A stretch of 64,000 bases of DNA, from the NCBI GenBank assembly GCA_963457665.1, contig OY735212.1:1839397-1903396 (forward strand). Direction: 5' to 3'. The notes beneath the pieces are model-generated. The model did no database searches. It was not told where the DNA came from and saw only the letters and a list, made by a program, of their open reading frames with translations. A program made the translations under genes and the position numbers. Below, piece by piece: positions 45,440 to 56,369 of the stretch. Origin of the DNA: Thysanoteuthis rhombus. Lineage: Eukaryota; Mollusca; Cephalopoda; Oegopsida; Thysanoteuthidae. Position 1 is the stretch's first letter. Each line of letters begins with the position of its first letter.

Positions 45440-46075
45440 CTGTGCAATTTTTCACCTTGTCAACTTCTGAATCGGTTGAGCAAAGTGTGACGTGCTCACA
45501 TAACCTCTCCGAGGTGTCAATTTTGATGTGGGTGTCCTCATGCACCCATTTGACGATGTCATCAAGTCTTTCACGCGGAAGAGAGACAGATTCGTTTTGC
45601 TCAACCTTCCCCTCGCCAAAGTTCTGCAGGATTGGTTGCTCTCCAGTAGATCATGTTTTCAGTAAGCAACAGGATCCCAACGATCTCCCATAGCTTTGAG
45701 CTCTTCAAACATCTCCCTATTACGTCAGCGTGGCATGACAGTAAGGATCATTTTCCAGTTACCGTTGAATATCATCGCGATGCAACCAAATAGCTTCTTC
45801 GAATCCTGCAGTGACTGGAATGTACGATCAGCTGCTTCCACACCATGTCATGTGTCATTCGGAAGACTGTTTCAGTGCTGTACTATTCGCTCACGTTGCG
45901 AATGCAGTCGTCAGTGAGAATGGGAGAACACTTGATACTATAATGAAAGGTTGGCAGTGGAGTAGCTGCAATGCCGCTTGCAGCAGTTGTTAGGGTTACC
46001 TTGCCATGGGCTCTGTAGAGCATGTAGCACAATGTGAAGGTTTTTGCAATTTCCAACACTTGCACCAGCTCCACT
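45440..46075 (-). pseudogene. Helitron Rep-helicase, helicase fragment
   Basis: The minus strand reads, in order, KVTLTTAASGIAATPLP (helicase motif Ia region), then in another frame LFGCIAMIFNGNWKMILTVMPR (degraded F-G-G-D-F-R-Q-x-L-P-V block), then NFGEGKVEQNESVSLP and FVEW-like DDIVKWVHED. These are the successive blocks of the Pif1-like helicase of animal Helitrons. Stops and frameshifts are many. The Walker A end is cut off where an R2-like LINE copy begins at about 46090. Confidence 0.7.
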
Positions 46076-46089
46076 CAATGGACGGGTGA

Positions 46090-46779
46090 ACAAGGAAACT
46101 TATGACAATGCATGAAGCCTCACGCCCCAGAGATGATACGGATAGTCTATATGTTAAGAGAAAAGAAGGTGACAGGGGACTCATCAGCATAGAGGACTGT
46201 ATCCAGAGAGTTAAAGCTGATCTAGAAAAGTACGTGCAAGCAAACAGCGAAGACATAATAAAGAATGCACGAAACAGCGCAACGAACAACAAAGTAGAAA
46301 ACAATAAAACAGCGCAGCAAACAAGGAAAGAAAAATAGGAAAAGAAAAATTGTACAGAGATTTTAAAAGACAGATGCAAGATATGGCAGACGAAAGATCA
46401 TGGACGTGGTTACGAAGAGGAAACCTGAAGAGAGAAACAGAATCGCTCATCATGGCAGCTCAAAACAAAAGCATCAGGACAAACTATATAAAAACAAAAA
46501 TCGACAGAACACAGACAAACAGCAAGTGCCGCCTGTGCAGTGAAAGAGATAAGACCGTAAATCACATAACTAGTGAATGTAGTCAACTTGCCCTGAAGAC
46601 CTGAGGAGACCAATTGTCACTCAGCCTTCAGCAATGACCATTGGGCAACCTGTGTGAAACTGTAAACTGCAGTATTACTGTGGTCTATGAGAACGAGGAG
46701 AGAAGGGCTGGAGACTTGCGGTGACTTGCTGTCACTCAACCTCCAGCGGTAACCACCAGACAACTGGTGTGAGATTGCA

Positions 46780-46783
<4 letters not shown>
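46090..46783 (+). pseudogene. R2/NeSL-like LINE, truncated copy
   Basis: It encodes MTMHEASRPRDDTDSLYVKR, DRGLISIEDCIQRVKADL, ADERSWTWLRRGNLKRETES and KCRLCSERDKTVNHITSEC (zinc knuckle). It then jumps directly into the family's 3' UTR at about 46603, so the endonuclease-coding segment is deleted. One stop (tag at 46336) breaks the frame. It is very similar to the inverted copy at 48223-52190. Confidence 0.85.
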
Positions 46784-46849
<66 letters not shown>

Positions 46850-46850
46850 C
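46783..46850. repeat. (ACT)n-(AAT)n tail microsatellite
   Basis: Trinucleotide tail of the preceding LINE; the same (AAT)n tail occurs at 16985-17035 and, inverted, at 48223-48290. Confidence 0.9.
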
Positions 46851-47870
46851 TTATCGGAAATCCTACGAATGGACACAAAAACTAGGAAATTGCTAAGAGC
46901 AAATAAAATGCCCGACCGTAAGCCCGATGAAGATAGACTTTTCCTGCTAAAAGAGGAGAGTGGTAAGGGCCTCACTCAACTAAAATCATCATTCATGACC
47001 ACCACAATCGGTCTTCAAACTACCAACGACTGAATGGTTCAACTGGTGAAGAAACCCAAGAGTAGCGATGAACTGCATTTCATTCCGAAGGTGGCAAATA
47101 AGTACAGGAAAAAAAAAATTAACCTCAAGAATGAAAGCAAACTTGAGGCTGACTTACTGACTCAAGCACCCAAGATAATTGAAGACAAGGCTAAACAGGA
47201 AGGAATGAAAATACTACACGAACACTGGAAAGAGGAACCAATCCACAGTCAATACCCGCTTCGTACTAAAGAAGCTGATTTAGATCAGAATAAACCTCAT
47301 CAGTGGTTGGTTGTGAAGTGCAAGACTGAAGACTGGAACGGAGGGTTTCATACTGGCAGCCCTGGACTAGACCCTAAAAATACGAAACTACCAAGCTAAC
47401 AAACTAAGAAATGGTACTGATCCTTATTGTACACTATATAAGAATAAAACAATGGACCATTTAATAGCAGGATGCTCGGTCCTTGCTGAAAATAAACATA
47501 AGATGAAAACCTCAGAATTGGACAGTATCTACATTGGAGCACCTGCAAATATCATAACGTCTTATATGTGGAGAACTGGTACGAACACCGACCTGAACCA
47601 GTTCCAAAAGCAAAAGATGTGGAATTATAATGAGACTTCACCATACATACTGATAGAACTATAAATGCGAACATGCCAGATATCTTAGCGACAGACTTGA
47701 AAGAAAAAAACGTGCCTTCCAGTAGATATGGCTGTCCCAGCTGATAAAAACGTTGCTGTCAAGGAATTTGAGAAACTCTCAAAATATAAAGACCTTGAAA
47801 TAGAAATCAGTAAAATGTGGCAACTCAGGACCAAAATAATACCGATTGTTGTTGGAGCCTTTTGATTACT
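46851..47870 (+). pseudogene. R2/NeSL-like LINE, second subfamily, 3' half
   Basis: Plus-strand blocks in family order: EDRLFLLKEESGKGLTQL, KIIEDKAKQEGMKILHEHWK, EEPIHSQYPLRTKEADLDQ, HQWLVVKCKTEDWNGGF, MDHLIAGCSVLAENKHKMK, then WYEHRPEPV, TDRTINANMPDI (PD motif), KEFEKLSKYKDLEIEI and KMWQLRTKIIPIVVGA. Several frame changes. It differs clearly from the 48223-52190 copy but matches the fragment at 1396-1915. Confidence 0.8.
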
Positions 47871-48151
47871 CAAACAAAAAAAAGGACCGTGAACTTGTCG
47901 ACAGAAAATTATCGTCTATGTGAATGCATGTACTGCATCCAACATATACCACGTTCTGTATATTCAAAATATATTTTGGAAAGTGTTATATTGTCCGTGC
48001 ATGTAAAAAACTTGCCAACGCCACCTGTTTTGTTTTCTTCTTTTTTTTCTTTCGCTTTCTAAAGCGCAGACTTTCATAATTTACAAAGTCACTGGGCTAA
48101 GGTCTATGGTTGAGAACCAGCTGGTGTCTTACATAAACTGAAATCAAAGCC
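47871..48151. other. Spacer between LINE copies
   Basis: Nothing recognised. Confidence 0.4.
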
Positions 48152-48222
48152 ATGATGAGCGATTCTGTTTCTCTCTTCAGGTTCCCTTTACGTAACCATG
48201 TCCATGATCTCTCGTCTACCTC
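48152..48222 (-). mobile_element. R2/NeSL-like LINE, short tandem piece
   Basis: The minus strand encodes DERSWTWLRKGNLKRETESL immediately beyond the (AAT)n tail of the large copy. It is a 70-base piece of the same family lying head-to-tail, perhaps the broken remainder of an older copy into which the large one inserted. Confidence 0.65.
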
Positions 48223-48277
<55 letters not shown>

Positions 48278-48535
48278 GTTATTATTATTATTTGGAATCT
48301 CACACCAGTTGCCTGGTGGTAACCGCTGGAGTTTGAGTGACAGCAAGTCTCCTCAAGTCTCCAGCCCTCCTCTCCTAGTACTCATAGGTCGCAGTAATTC
48401 TGCGATTAACAGTTTCACACCGGTTGCCCAGTGGTTATCGCTGAAGGCTGAGTGACAATAAGTCTCCTCAGGTCTTCAGCTAACGTCTCCTCTCTCTTTC
48501 GCATATCATGACAGAGCTACGATTCGTTGCAGTCC

Positions 48536-48920
48536 TTATATCTCTAGCACCTTCCTCAGTATCCGTGCAGTTCCCAGCAGTGCTGTGGTCTGTACGGTCT
48601 CTATCCTCCCCCTAATCCCGATCTCCTCCAGTCTCTCCCTCAGCGTTTTGGGGACAGTTCCTAGTGCTCCCACTATGACCGGTACTACCCTGGTTTTCAT
48701 GTTCCACATTTTCTTTAACTCCCTTGCTAGGTCCTGGTATTTTTCCCTTTTTTCACCCTCCTTTTTTACTCTATGGTCTGCAGGTACAGCAACGTCTAGT
48801 ATTTGGCAGGCCTTCCTTTTTTTGTCTACTATTACTAAGTCCGGCCTTCTTGCCTGGATGAGGTGGTCAGTTTGGATGTCAAAGTCCCACAGTAGTTTGT
48901 GGTTTTTCATTCTCCAAAAC
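48536..48920 (-). pseudogene. Restriction-like endonuclease part of RLE LINE
   Basis: The frame encodes KLLWDFDIQTDHLIQARRPD, then the second catalytic Asp in QILDVAVPADHR, and KMWNMKTRVVPVIVGALG to TARILRKVLEI. PD and the downstream D are intact; only the frame connection to the RT is broken. Confidence 0.8.
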
Positions 48921-50279
48921 TGCCTCTGGCTTGTGCTGATACCACTTTTCCCCATGGTTGAATCCCATTTGTTTACTTAGTTCCCAGTGTATGATCGTTG
49001 CTACTCTATCGTGTCTATGCTTATACTCCTTCTGGGCGAGTTGGCTACATTCACTAGTTATGTGGTTTACTGTCTCATCTCTTTCACCGCACATGCGGCA
49101 TTTGCTGTTTGTCTGTGTTCTGTCGATTTTTGCTTTTATGTAGTTTGTCCTTATGCTTTTGTTTTGGGCTGCCATGATGAGCGATTCTGTTTCTCTCTTA
49201 AGGTTTCCCTTTCGTAACCACGTCCATGATTTCTCGTCTGCTATATCTTTTATCTGCCTTTTAAACTCGCCGTTCAATTTTTTCCCTTCCCACTTTTCTT
49301 TTCTAGTTTGCTGTACTGTTCCATTGTTTTCTACTCTATTGTTTGTTGCACTATCCCTCGCGCTCTTTATGATTTCTTCACTATTTGTTTGCACATATCT
49401 ATCTAGGACTACTTTAGCTCTCTGGACACAATCTTCTATGCTGATGAGCCCCCTACCACCTTCTTTTCTCTTAACGTATAGTCTATCTGTATCATCCCTA
49501 GGGTGTAATGCTTTATGCATCGTCATAAGTTTCCTTGTTCGCCTATCCATTGATTGGAGCTCTTCCTTTGTCCATCCTAGGAATGGTCCTGTATACCTAA
49601 CTACTGACACAGCCCAGGTGTTCATTCCTTTTATTAGATTTCTGCTATTTAATTTGGTTTCTAATATTTTCCTTATCCTTCTGAGGTATTCTCTCTTAAT
49701 TTTCTCCTTCATCTCTTCCCGTTTTATCGTGTCACATTCAAGGACACCTAGGTACTTGTATCGGTCTTGTGCAGTCAATGCCCTAATCTTGTTGTTGTCC
49801 GGAAGTTCTATTCCCTCAGTCATTGAAAGCCTTCCTTTGTGCATCACCATGATTGCACATTTTTCTATCCCAAACTTCATTCCTATGTCCTCACTATATT
49901 CCCTTACTTCGTTGAACAGAGTCTCAAGCTCTCCCCTGTTTTTTGCAAACAATTTAATATCGTCCATGTACATTAAGTGATTGACCTTTCCTTTTGTTTT
50001 AGAGAAGTGGTATCCTTTGCTGTTTTTCAGGATTCTGTTAAGCGGTATCATTGTTAGAACAAATAATAGTGGGGACAACGAGTCTCCTTGGAAGATTCCC
50101 CTTTTTATCCCTACTTCTGGTAGTTTGTCCCCTGCGGCTGTCAAGTCTACTTTCCAGTTTTTCATCGAATCTCCAATGAATTTGACCACCGGTTCGCTAA
50201 ATTTAAACATTCTAAGGCATTCGAGTATCCAGCTATGTGGGATCATATCGTACGCTTTTTTGTTATCTATCCATCCCAT
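48879..50279 (-). pseudogene. RT and zinc-knuckle ORF of RLE LINE
   Basis: The 466-codon open frame covers RT motifs A (YDMIPHSWI), B (QGDSLSPLLF) and C (YMDD), the thumb, DDTDRLYVKRKEGGRGLISI and the CCHC knuckle. It ends prematurely at about 48880 because of a frameshift just before the endonuclease, which continues in another frame to 48536. The start Met is internal; in a working element the frame would continue upstream from the finger domain. Confidence 0.85.
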
Positions 50280-51235
50280 TGTGATATTTTTCTCCTTTTC
50301 CTCACTTCTCTTAAGATCATCTGTTCTATGTAGAGTAAATCATTTGCCCCTTTGGTTCCTATCCTACACCCTCTCTGTTCTTCTGGTTATAGTCCCCTTC
50401 TTTCCGTTGACATGTATATTCTCTCTGCTATTTGCCCGGTCAGGATTTTCCACATAAGTGGTAGGCACATGATTGGTCTATAGTTGCTTGCTATGTTCCC
50501 CTTTCTGGGTCTTTTTGGATGAGGATGGTTCTGCCTTTGGTCATCCACTCTGGTGCCTTGCCTTCGCTTAGACAACTTTGGAGTAGGTGGTTGAGTATGT
50601 CATGTAATGTGGTGAATTTCTTGAACCAATATCCACGGGACCCGGTGCTTTCCAGTTGGCTATTTTCCTAAGAGCATGTTTCATGTGATTTCATTCAATA
50701 ATATTGGTGCTCCATTGTCTATATCTTCTAGTTCTTTTCTCATGTTTCCTAACCATTGCAGTGTTACGTTGTGTCTTTTTGAGTGCCCCCATATGCTATT
50801 CCAATAGTTCTTGGCCTCTGTGGCATCTGGTTTTATGTTCTGCCTTCATTCTCCGTTTAGATCTTGGTAAAACTTTTTCTCGTTGTTTTGGAATGTGCGG
50901 TTTTGTGTGTATTGGGCCGTTCTTAGTCTGTATCTTTTCAGTCTTGCCTCTTTGGCAACTCTCTTCTGATGTATCTCTTCGACTACAGTTGTGATGCCTT
51001 TTTGTGTTACCTTGTACTTGTTCCAAAGTCTTACTCGTGGTCTGTCCGTGTGTGATGTATTTCTAAGCTGTACTTCATCTCTCTGTAGTTGGGAGATCTA
51101 CTTTTGTAATCTTCTTTCCCAGTTGGGTTTCTCTTCTCTATTATTGCTTGGGGTCCTTTCTTGTGTTGTGAAGCTTTGTGCTACCATTTTCACCCCAGCG
51201 TAAATTAAGTTGTTGAGTTCTAGGAGGGTGTTCGT

Positions 51236-52183
51236 TTATATGTGCTGTAAGAGGCAGTTGACTTGTTCGGTCACTTCTCCGAGTTTCTTTCTGTCTTTGT
51301 CTCTCAGGGAGGGGAGTGTTGTTTTCTCTCCTCGCATGATCTCTTTCAAAGCTTGTATTTTGGTTTTCTCTTGCTCCGTTGGTGCCTCGTCGTCACCTTC
51401 TGGTGCATGGTTTTCTGTGGGGGTTTCATGTGGAATTCTTCCAGTTACGTCGTTGGTATTAGTTGTGATGGGGGGGTATTCTTCAGGTGTGTCACCTGAA
51501 TCTCTCTCTACGTTATTGTGGATCTCTAGTAGTTCAGTCTCAGACAGCCATTTCTTCTTTTGGATTTGTTTTACTTGGTCAGCCAGGTGTTGGCTCGATA
51601 CTTCCATAGCAGATTTTTCCCTCCACATTTGGAGCATTCGCTCTCTATAAGATCGCACCGAAGGCTTGCTTTTAAAGTAACAATACATAACTAGTCTATT
51701 CTCCTCCCTTGACCATCTCTTTCTCTTGTTCTTTATAGCAGTCACTCTTTGGAGACTGCGCCTTCCCTGGTTGTCATGAGTGGTATATGAGTTTTGGCCA
51801 ACAGTAGCTGTGTGACGACTGTGTCCCTCCTGAAGGCCATTAAGGGTACACGAGTCGGAGTTTTGGCCAGCAGTCACAGGATGACGACCGGGTCCCTCCT
51901 GGTGGCTAACAAGGGAACACCTGCTGGTTACGACACACAAATCTTGAATCTGTGCCCCGTTTTTTGCGGTAAAATGGTTTGGTTGTACTGCCATGATTGG
52001 GGTTTTTGGTTCTTTAAGGTAGCGCCAGACCTTGGTGGGTTGGTTAAGACCGATGTGATTCAGAAGTAACCTAAGAGCCCCACCGGCCCTTTTTGGTTCT
52101 TTTAAGGTAGCGCCAGACCTTGGTGGGTTCATTGAGACCAATGTGCTCAGTGATACCCCAAGAGCCCCACCAGCTCTTACCAC
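51236..52183 (-). pseudogene. N-terminal ORF of RLE LINE (Myb-like)
   Basis: A 315-codon frame. The first 130 codons translate the tandem repeats of the 5' region and are probably untranslated in life. Then come a Myb-like DNA-binding segment (WSREENRLVMYCYFKSKPS), a K-Q-I-Q-K-K-K-W segment and an acidic Pro/Thr-rich linker. The frame stops before the RT, where other elements of this group continue. Confidence 0.7.
52005..52165 (-). repeat. Tandem 80-90-bp repeats in the LINE 5' region
   Basis: 'aaggtagcgccagaccttgg' occurs twice (about 52016 and 52105), each followed by 'aagagccccacc'. A second pair, with 'gttttggcca(a/g)cagt' at about 51791 and 51861, lies just inside. Such repeats are typical of LINE 5' UTR promoters. 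Confidence 0.75.
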
Positions 52184-52190
52184 TCAGGGT

Positions 52191-52784
52191 ATGACCTCAC
52201 AAGGACAAGCCATTCGGGTGTGCAGAGATATCAATTTGGTGATATGACAATCACCTAATTGTGGACCTAAAGAGAAAAACACACTAAGCCTCGTCTTGGG
52301 GGGGGTACATACATTCAAGATCATATGTCTCCCTTAAATCTTTCAAGTCTTGACTTAGTATAAGTCTCTGTATCTGTTGTTTTTTCTAATGCTGGACAAG
52401 GCAGGGCAGCTTCTTTGCCCTGCCAATCTATCTATACTCGAGGGTGGAGGGGAAAGTTCATTCATACACGAGGCTGGCCACTCACATGAAAAGGAATTAC
52501 TTTTCTATACTTCTATAGGACAACTCAATCTCGACGGGATTTGTTATAATTATTATTATCAAATAAGCAGCCCGCCGAGGAAGCTCGACAGTTTTATTAG
52601 GAGCCACGACCAAAGATTAAAGATGAATTTTTTGTGTATTCATGAGTCACACAAATATACAAGAATACTTAGTTACGTATACATTTCTTTGCTTATTATT
52701 TTGTTCTGTTTTGTTTTGAAATGAAGACCGAGAAGAAAAGAGTTTGCATCAGTCACAAGGAGTTACGGTGAATTTTTCAATTTA
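52191..52784. other. No feature seen
   Basis: Includes a poly-G run at about 52298. Anonymous. Confidence 0.4.
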
Positions 52785-52983
52785 GGTTACAATCAATGGA
52801 AAATGAAAAATTCATCCGGAAAATTTTTTACTTCATTCGAAATTTCATGTGGCATTTTAAGAGAATGTTTCATGACTTTTACGAAAAATATTATCCTAAA
52901 GTTATGGATGACCAAAATATCATTTTCAGTAGTTTTGCTCATTTGTTTAATTCATTCGATTCATTCCACTATATTGTATCTAC
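52785..52983 (+). CDS. Candidate first exon of a type II membrane protein
   Basis: After a weak acceptor ('tttttcaatttag'), a frame with ATG at 52803 or 52872 runs to a consensus donor GTAAGTGAG at 52984. From 52872 it encodes a short basic tail and a hydrophobic run, SFSVVLLICLIHSI, that could be a signal anchor. It ends in phase 1, which would also fit the acceptor at 59522 of the fucosyltransferase gene. A second frame is open over the same bases, so chance is possible. Confidence 0.25.
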
Positions 52984-52989
52984 GTAAGT

Positions 52990-53764
52990 GAGCATTGTTT
53001 ATATTTTTGTATAGTCATGAAGATCATTAATAATTATTTGGTATTTGTTTTCCTAAAGTAACGTTCACAGCTTGCATGCATCGATCTATTCTCTCTACAA
53101 CTTTATTGCATATCGACAATTAACGTTGCAGAAAAAAAAATATTGCTTCTGTTTTGTGACAGATGTGCAAAATTCATTCGTTCCATGCCCACCTTCGATT
53201 TTGTCATGATGTTTCGACACGTTGACAATTTCACGCATTCTGGTTTTTCTACGCTGTTCCTGCTCTCGGGTAAAAGCATACAGTCGCGTGAATCCATGTG
53301 AATATTGAATCCGTTGTGTCTGTATTGATTTTGAACTATGTGCAACTTACGATATCATATTTAAGAAACACTAGTTACACAGAAAACTTCTCCGAGTTGT
53401 TTCCTACCAATATAATCAACCGAATATTTGGAATATTTATAGACAATTAAGAAAACTACAAGTTGGGTGAATGTGGACTTATTCACAGACGTTTTGTTGT
53501 AATGGTCCCAAATTTTCTGAATGAAAAGGAAAATGAAGACAGAAAGACGCCTCAGTGGTGGACTTATATTTGTTGTAAATGTGTGGGTTGGGACCATGTT
53601 TGAATTTGTTGGCGGATGACTGGTCAAAATTGTGCGAGAACGCGCTTGGGATGAGGACCACGGGGATTTTGCTTTTATGGTGTGTTTTCTTGTTTTTGTT
53701 CATCTCTAATGGATAGGGGTTGGTGATTAGAAAGGAGTTGAGGTTCTTTCCATACTGGTTGGGT

Positions 53765-53765
<1 letters not shown>
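52990..53765. other. No feature seen
   Basis: ORFs are short and AT-biased. Confidence 0.4.
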
Positions 53766-53813
<48 letters not shown>

Positions 53814-53815
53814 TG
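53766..53815. repeat. (TA)n-(GA)n microsatellite
   Basis: Dinucleotide run. Confidence 0.9.
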
Positions 53816-53872
53816 AGAATATTAGGGTGAACAAACATTCTTTTTTATCAAAATCATTAGTAAATAAAGTAG

Positions 53873-53873
<1 letters not shown>

Positions 53874-53941
<68 letters not shown>
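53874..53941. repeat. (TA)n microsatellite
   Basis: Dinucleotide run. Confidence 0.9.
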
Positions 53942-53943
<2 letters not shown>

Positions 53944-54408
53944 CAACATACAAAGCACAATATTTCAATTACAAATATATAAAACAAACAATACTTTCAC
54001 GTAATACAAAATTCTGTACGAAATGCGAGAGGGGAAAACTTTGAGATTTAAAATGGCACAACCGCATCATATTGTCTTCGGTGACAATAGATAAGATTGA
54101 TAACAACTTTTTTGCAAATTGAAAAGTATATTAAAATTGTAGTAAAATTCATGACGAAAACAATCAAAATACAACCATGATAAAGTTTAAAATTGGAAGC
54201 GGTAAGTTAATGATAAGTTTTGTTGACGTGAGAAGAACTGATGGTTTTGATCGAAATACTGGACGACAAAACTATGATAATGCCAAGTTCCTTATATTTT
54301 ATGTGTTTGCTGCAAATATCGAACTTCATTTGATAAATCCAAAGTCAGTTAGGATGGATCCACGTATTCGTTAAAGCCGAAATTCGTAATAGCGTTATAG
54401 CAGAGGTT

Positions 54409-54412
<4 letters not shown>
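53942..54412. other. No feature seen
   Basis: AT-rich spacer between TA arrays; the 65-codon ORF at 54177 has no recognisable domain. Confidence 0.4.

Positions 54413-54460
<48 letters not shown>
54413..54460. repeat. (TA)n microsatellite
   Basis: Dinucleotide run. Confidence 0.9.
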
Positions 54461-54463
<3 letters not shown>

Positions 54464-54976
54464 AAATCAGATTTGCAATGTAGCATAATATAATATAAAG
54501 CAATGTCTGATATGTGATGGATTCATTTTGCAGACTGCTCAATGCATTCAACTATAAATCCCAGTAGTTAAATTGGTTTTGAGTAGAGCTGGAAACATAG
54601 TAGAAAGTAGATTCGCTACACAAACACGTTTATGTTTCTGTCTTCTTTTTGGTCATAAAGGAGAAAAACATGGGCAATATATTTAATGCAAAAATCATGC
54701 TTAAGCTCAAAATATCCCTTAAAACACAATTCAGCATCCACTTATAGCTAACTTCCACACCTAATTCACATCCTTTGACGTGTAACTTATTACGACCAGC
54801 AAAACATACACACTCCAAAAAAACTACAACAATAAAACAAAAATAAAAACTTCTCCCACCATAGTGACCTCCACAAAATTATCACCAAATTCCCCAAAAC
54901 ACATATAATCATTCGCCTGAAGAGGCCCAAAGTTGACAGAAACATGAACGTGTTTGTGTAACGAATCTATTTTCTA
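54461..54976. other. No feature seen
   Basis: 'aaacacgtttatgtttctg' (about 54622) recurs inverted as 'acagaaacatgaacgtgttt' (about 54938), followed by 'gtaacgaatcta' on the right and preceded by 'gtagattcgctaca' on the left. A fold-back pair about 320 bases apart is therefore present. Confidence 0.4.
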
Positions 54977-55094
54977 ATATATATATATATATATATAGTG
55001 TCATCCACAGACAGCTGTTTCGATGTATTACATCTCTTCAGTGTGGCTATAGACTTTCCATTATCCCATCCAGTACCACAAGGCAGGATTGAAG

Positions 55095-55157
<63 letters not shown>
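54977..55157 (-). repeat. SINE-like copy C between (TA)n runs
   Basis: The inverted copy at 54997-55097 ('catccacagacagctg', 'gtggctatagac', 'tcccatccagtaccac') is flanked by (TA)n on both sides (54977-54997, 55098-55157). See copies A (1-95) and B (25865-26052). Confidence 0.6.
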
Positions 55158-55159
<2 letters not shown>

Positions 55160-55314
55160 TTTTGAGAGATTACAGAACAAAGCTTCCTGCTATTAAGATA
55201 TTTTTTATCATCAAACCTGATGAATAATTGAATAAATGATTAATTCATTTTATTAATCATGTGGCAAGCATGAAACATAATTAGACGTATAAAAACATTC
55301 CTAAATGGAGTTAC
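55158..55314. other. Short spacer
   Basis: No feature recognised. Confidence 0.4.
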
Positions 55315-55480
55315 GACAAATCACGGTTCTAGTACGGCCAACCAAGTTAAGCAACGTCCAGCCTGGTCAGTACCTAGATAGGTGAATACCGTGGCCATCG
55401 TATCACTCTTTCTATGAGGAGACCGATCTCTACACTACACTTAATGATGAAAACCATTGGCCTCTCCTCTATCACGCCCG
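55315..55480 (+). repeat. 5S-rRNA-derived SINE, copy 1
   Basis: 'gtacggcca' then 'aagttaagcaacgtccagcc', 'tggtcagtacctagatagg' and 'tgaataccgtgg' follow 5S rRNA order (gene-internal promoter region), with the 5' half shortened. A downstream tail 'gaccgatctctacactac' is shared with the copy at 62555. A real 5S gene would be continuous over 120 bases, so this is a derivative. Confidence 0.7.
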
Positions 55481-56326
55481 AACTCTCTGACAGGTCTGGC
55501 TGTGTTGTTTGAACAAGATATGCATGAATGGAATTTTCAGATGAAACACAATCATCGATCGTTTTTATTTGAGAAAAAAATGGCTCATGAGCCAATCACA
55601 GACTTCCACTCTACTGCTTTGTCTCTTAAAACAATTTCTAGTCTGGAATCACTTTCGGATTTTTAAGCAATATTGATTTACTTCGATTTGCGTCCTCGTC
55701 TCGGTTGTTAGAATCAAAACGTTTCTCTGTTGTGCCATTTGGCCTCCTTCAGGTGTCCATCATAGTTAGTTTGAATAGCGAATTACAAACAAAGGTCCAG
55801 CGGGATTTTTTAACTTATGTGGAAACCATACATCAAAATGACCAACATAACAAAACTGGTGAAAATGATCTCCAGTGCTTTACTTGGGTATTTCTAGTAT
55901 TTTAAAATCAAACGGCATTATATAGTGGAAATGTGCTCACTTTCTTCCATCTTCAATGTTAGAATCGATAAATAACATTCAACATAAAAAATACGTTGAT
56001 ATGGCAGCTACCACTACACCATCAAAGGCAATCAATTAAAACTAAACGCTCCAACAGTCATCTAATGACAAAAAAGAACAAACTTTCAAGTCAATCTAAT
56101 AGTACGGATTTTTATATAGAATCTTGGAAAAAAACACTGGGGTTGCTGTGTACAAGCCCGAGGAGACTACATCGAAGGAGAACGTGGAAACTAGGTGAAA
56201 ATTTTTACATTGTTCTTTTCATGGTGAAACTTTTCTGAACATTTGTATAGCACATCTCAGAGTAACACATTTGAAAAACTGCATGGTGGAGTATTTCCGC
56301 CTGTAACATTTTTTTTTCCATTTCAG
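55481..56326. other. Upstream region of the fucosyltransferase gene
   Basis: No repeat family recognised. A 5' untranslated exon may lie here, because the exon at 56327 begins with an acceptor. No promoter signal is clear. Confidence 0.4.
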
Positions 56327-56369
56327 AAAATGAGATTGGAATGTTGGAAGATTTTGACCCCTAAACAAG
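56327..56369 (+). CDS. Fucosyltransferase gene, proposed first coding exon
   Basis: A 43-base exon between a strong acceptor ('ttttttttccatttcag') and a consensus donor (CAAG|GTGAGTAC). ATG at 56330 opens a frame of 13 codons (MRLECWKILTPKQ) plus one base, exactly the phase required by the acceptor at 59521. A short basic tail before the anchor is what type II glycosyltransferases have. Confidence 0.6.

Larger units (their letters stand above)
48223..52190 (-). mobile_element. Nearly full-length R2/NeSL-like RLE LINE
   Basis: Minus strand, 5' to 3': a 5' part with two tandem repeat pairs (51788-51920 and 52005-52165); an N-terminal ORF (52183-51236) with a Myb-like RKRWSREENRLVMYCYFKS block; a linker; finger motif [18 protein letters not shown] (50387-50575); RT palm (50279 on) with KKAYDMIPHSWILECL, GIFQGDSLSPLLFVL and YMDD (49970-49959); zinc knuckle C-x2-C-x7-H-x4-C (about 49060-49110); restriction-like endonuclease with RPDLVIV and a second Asp 15 residues after PD (PD-x14-D, about 48780-48860); a 3' UTR and an (AAT)n tail. 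At least three frame changes inactivate it. Confidence 0.85.

Noticed and set aside
49153-49980. 275-codon plus-strand ORF
   Set aside because: It is the antisense of the LINE reverse transcriptase (48879-50279, minus), which has clear RT motifs; the plus-strand product is Ser/Leu/Phe-rich with no domain.
49981-50457. 158-codon plus-strand ORF
   Set aside because: Antisense of the same LINE.
55315-55480. Genuine 5S rRNA gene
   Set aside because: Only parts of the 5S sequence are present, with an internal deletion, and a non-5S tail is shared with another copy.
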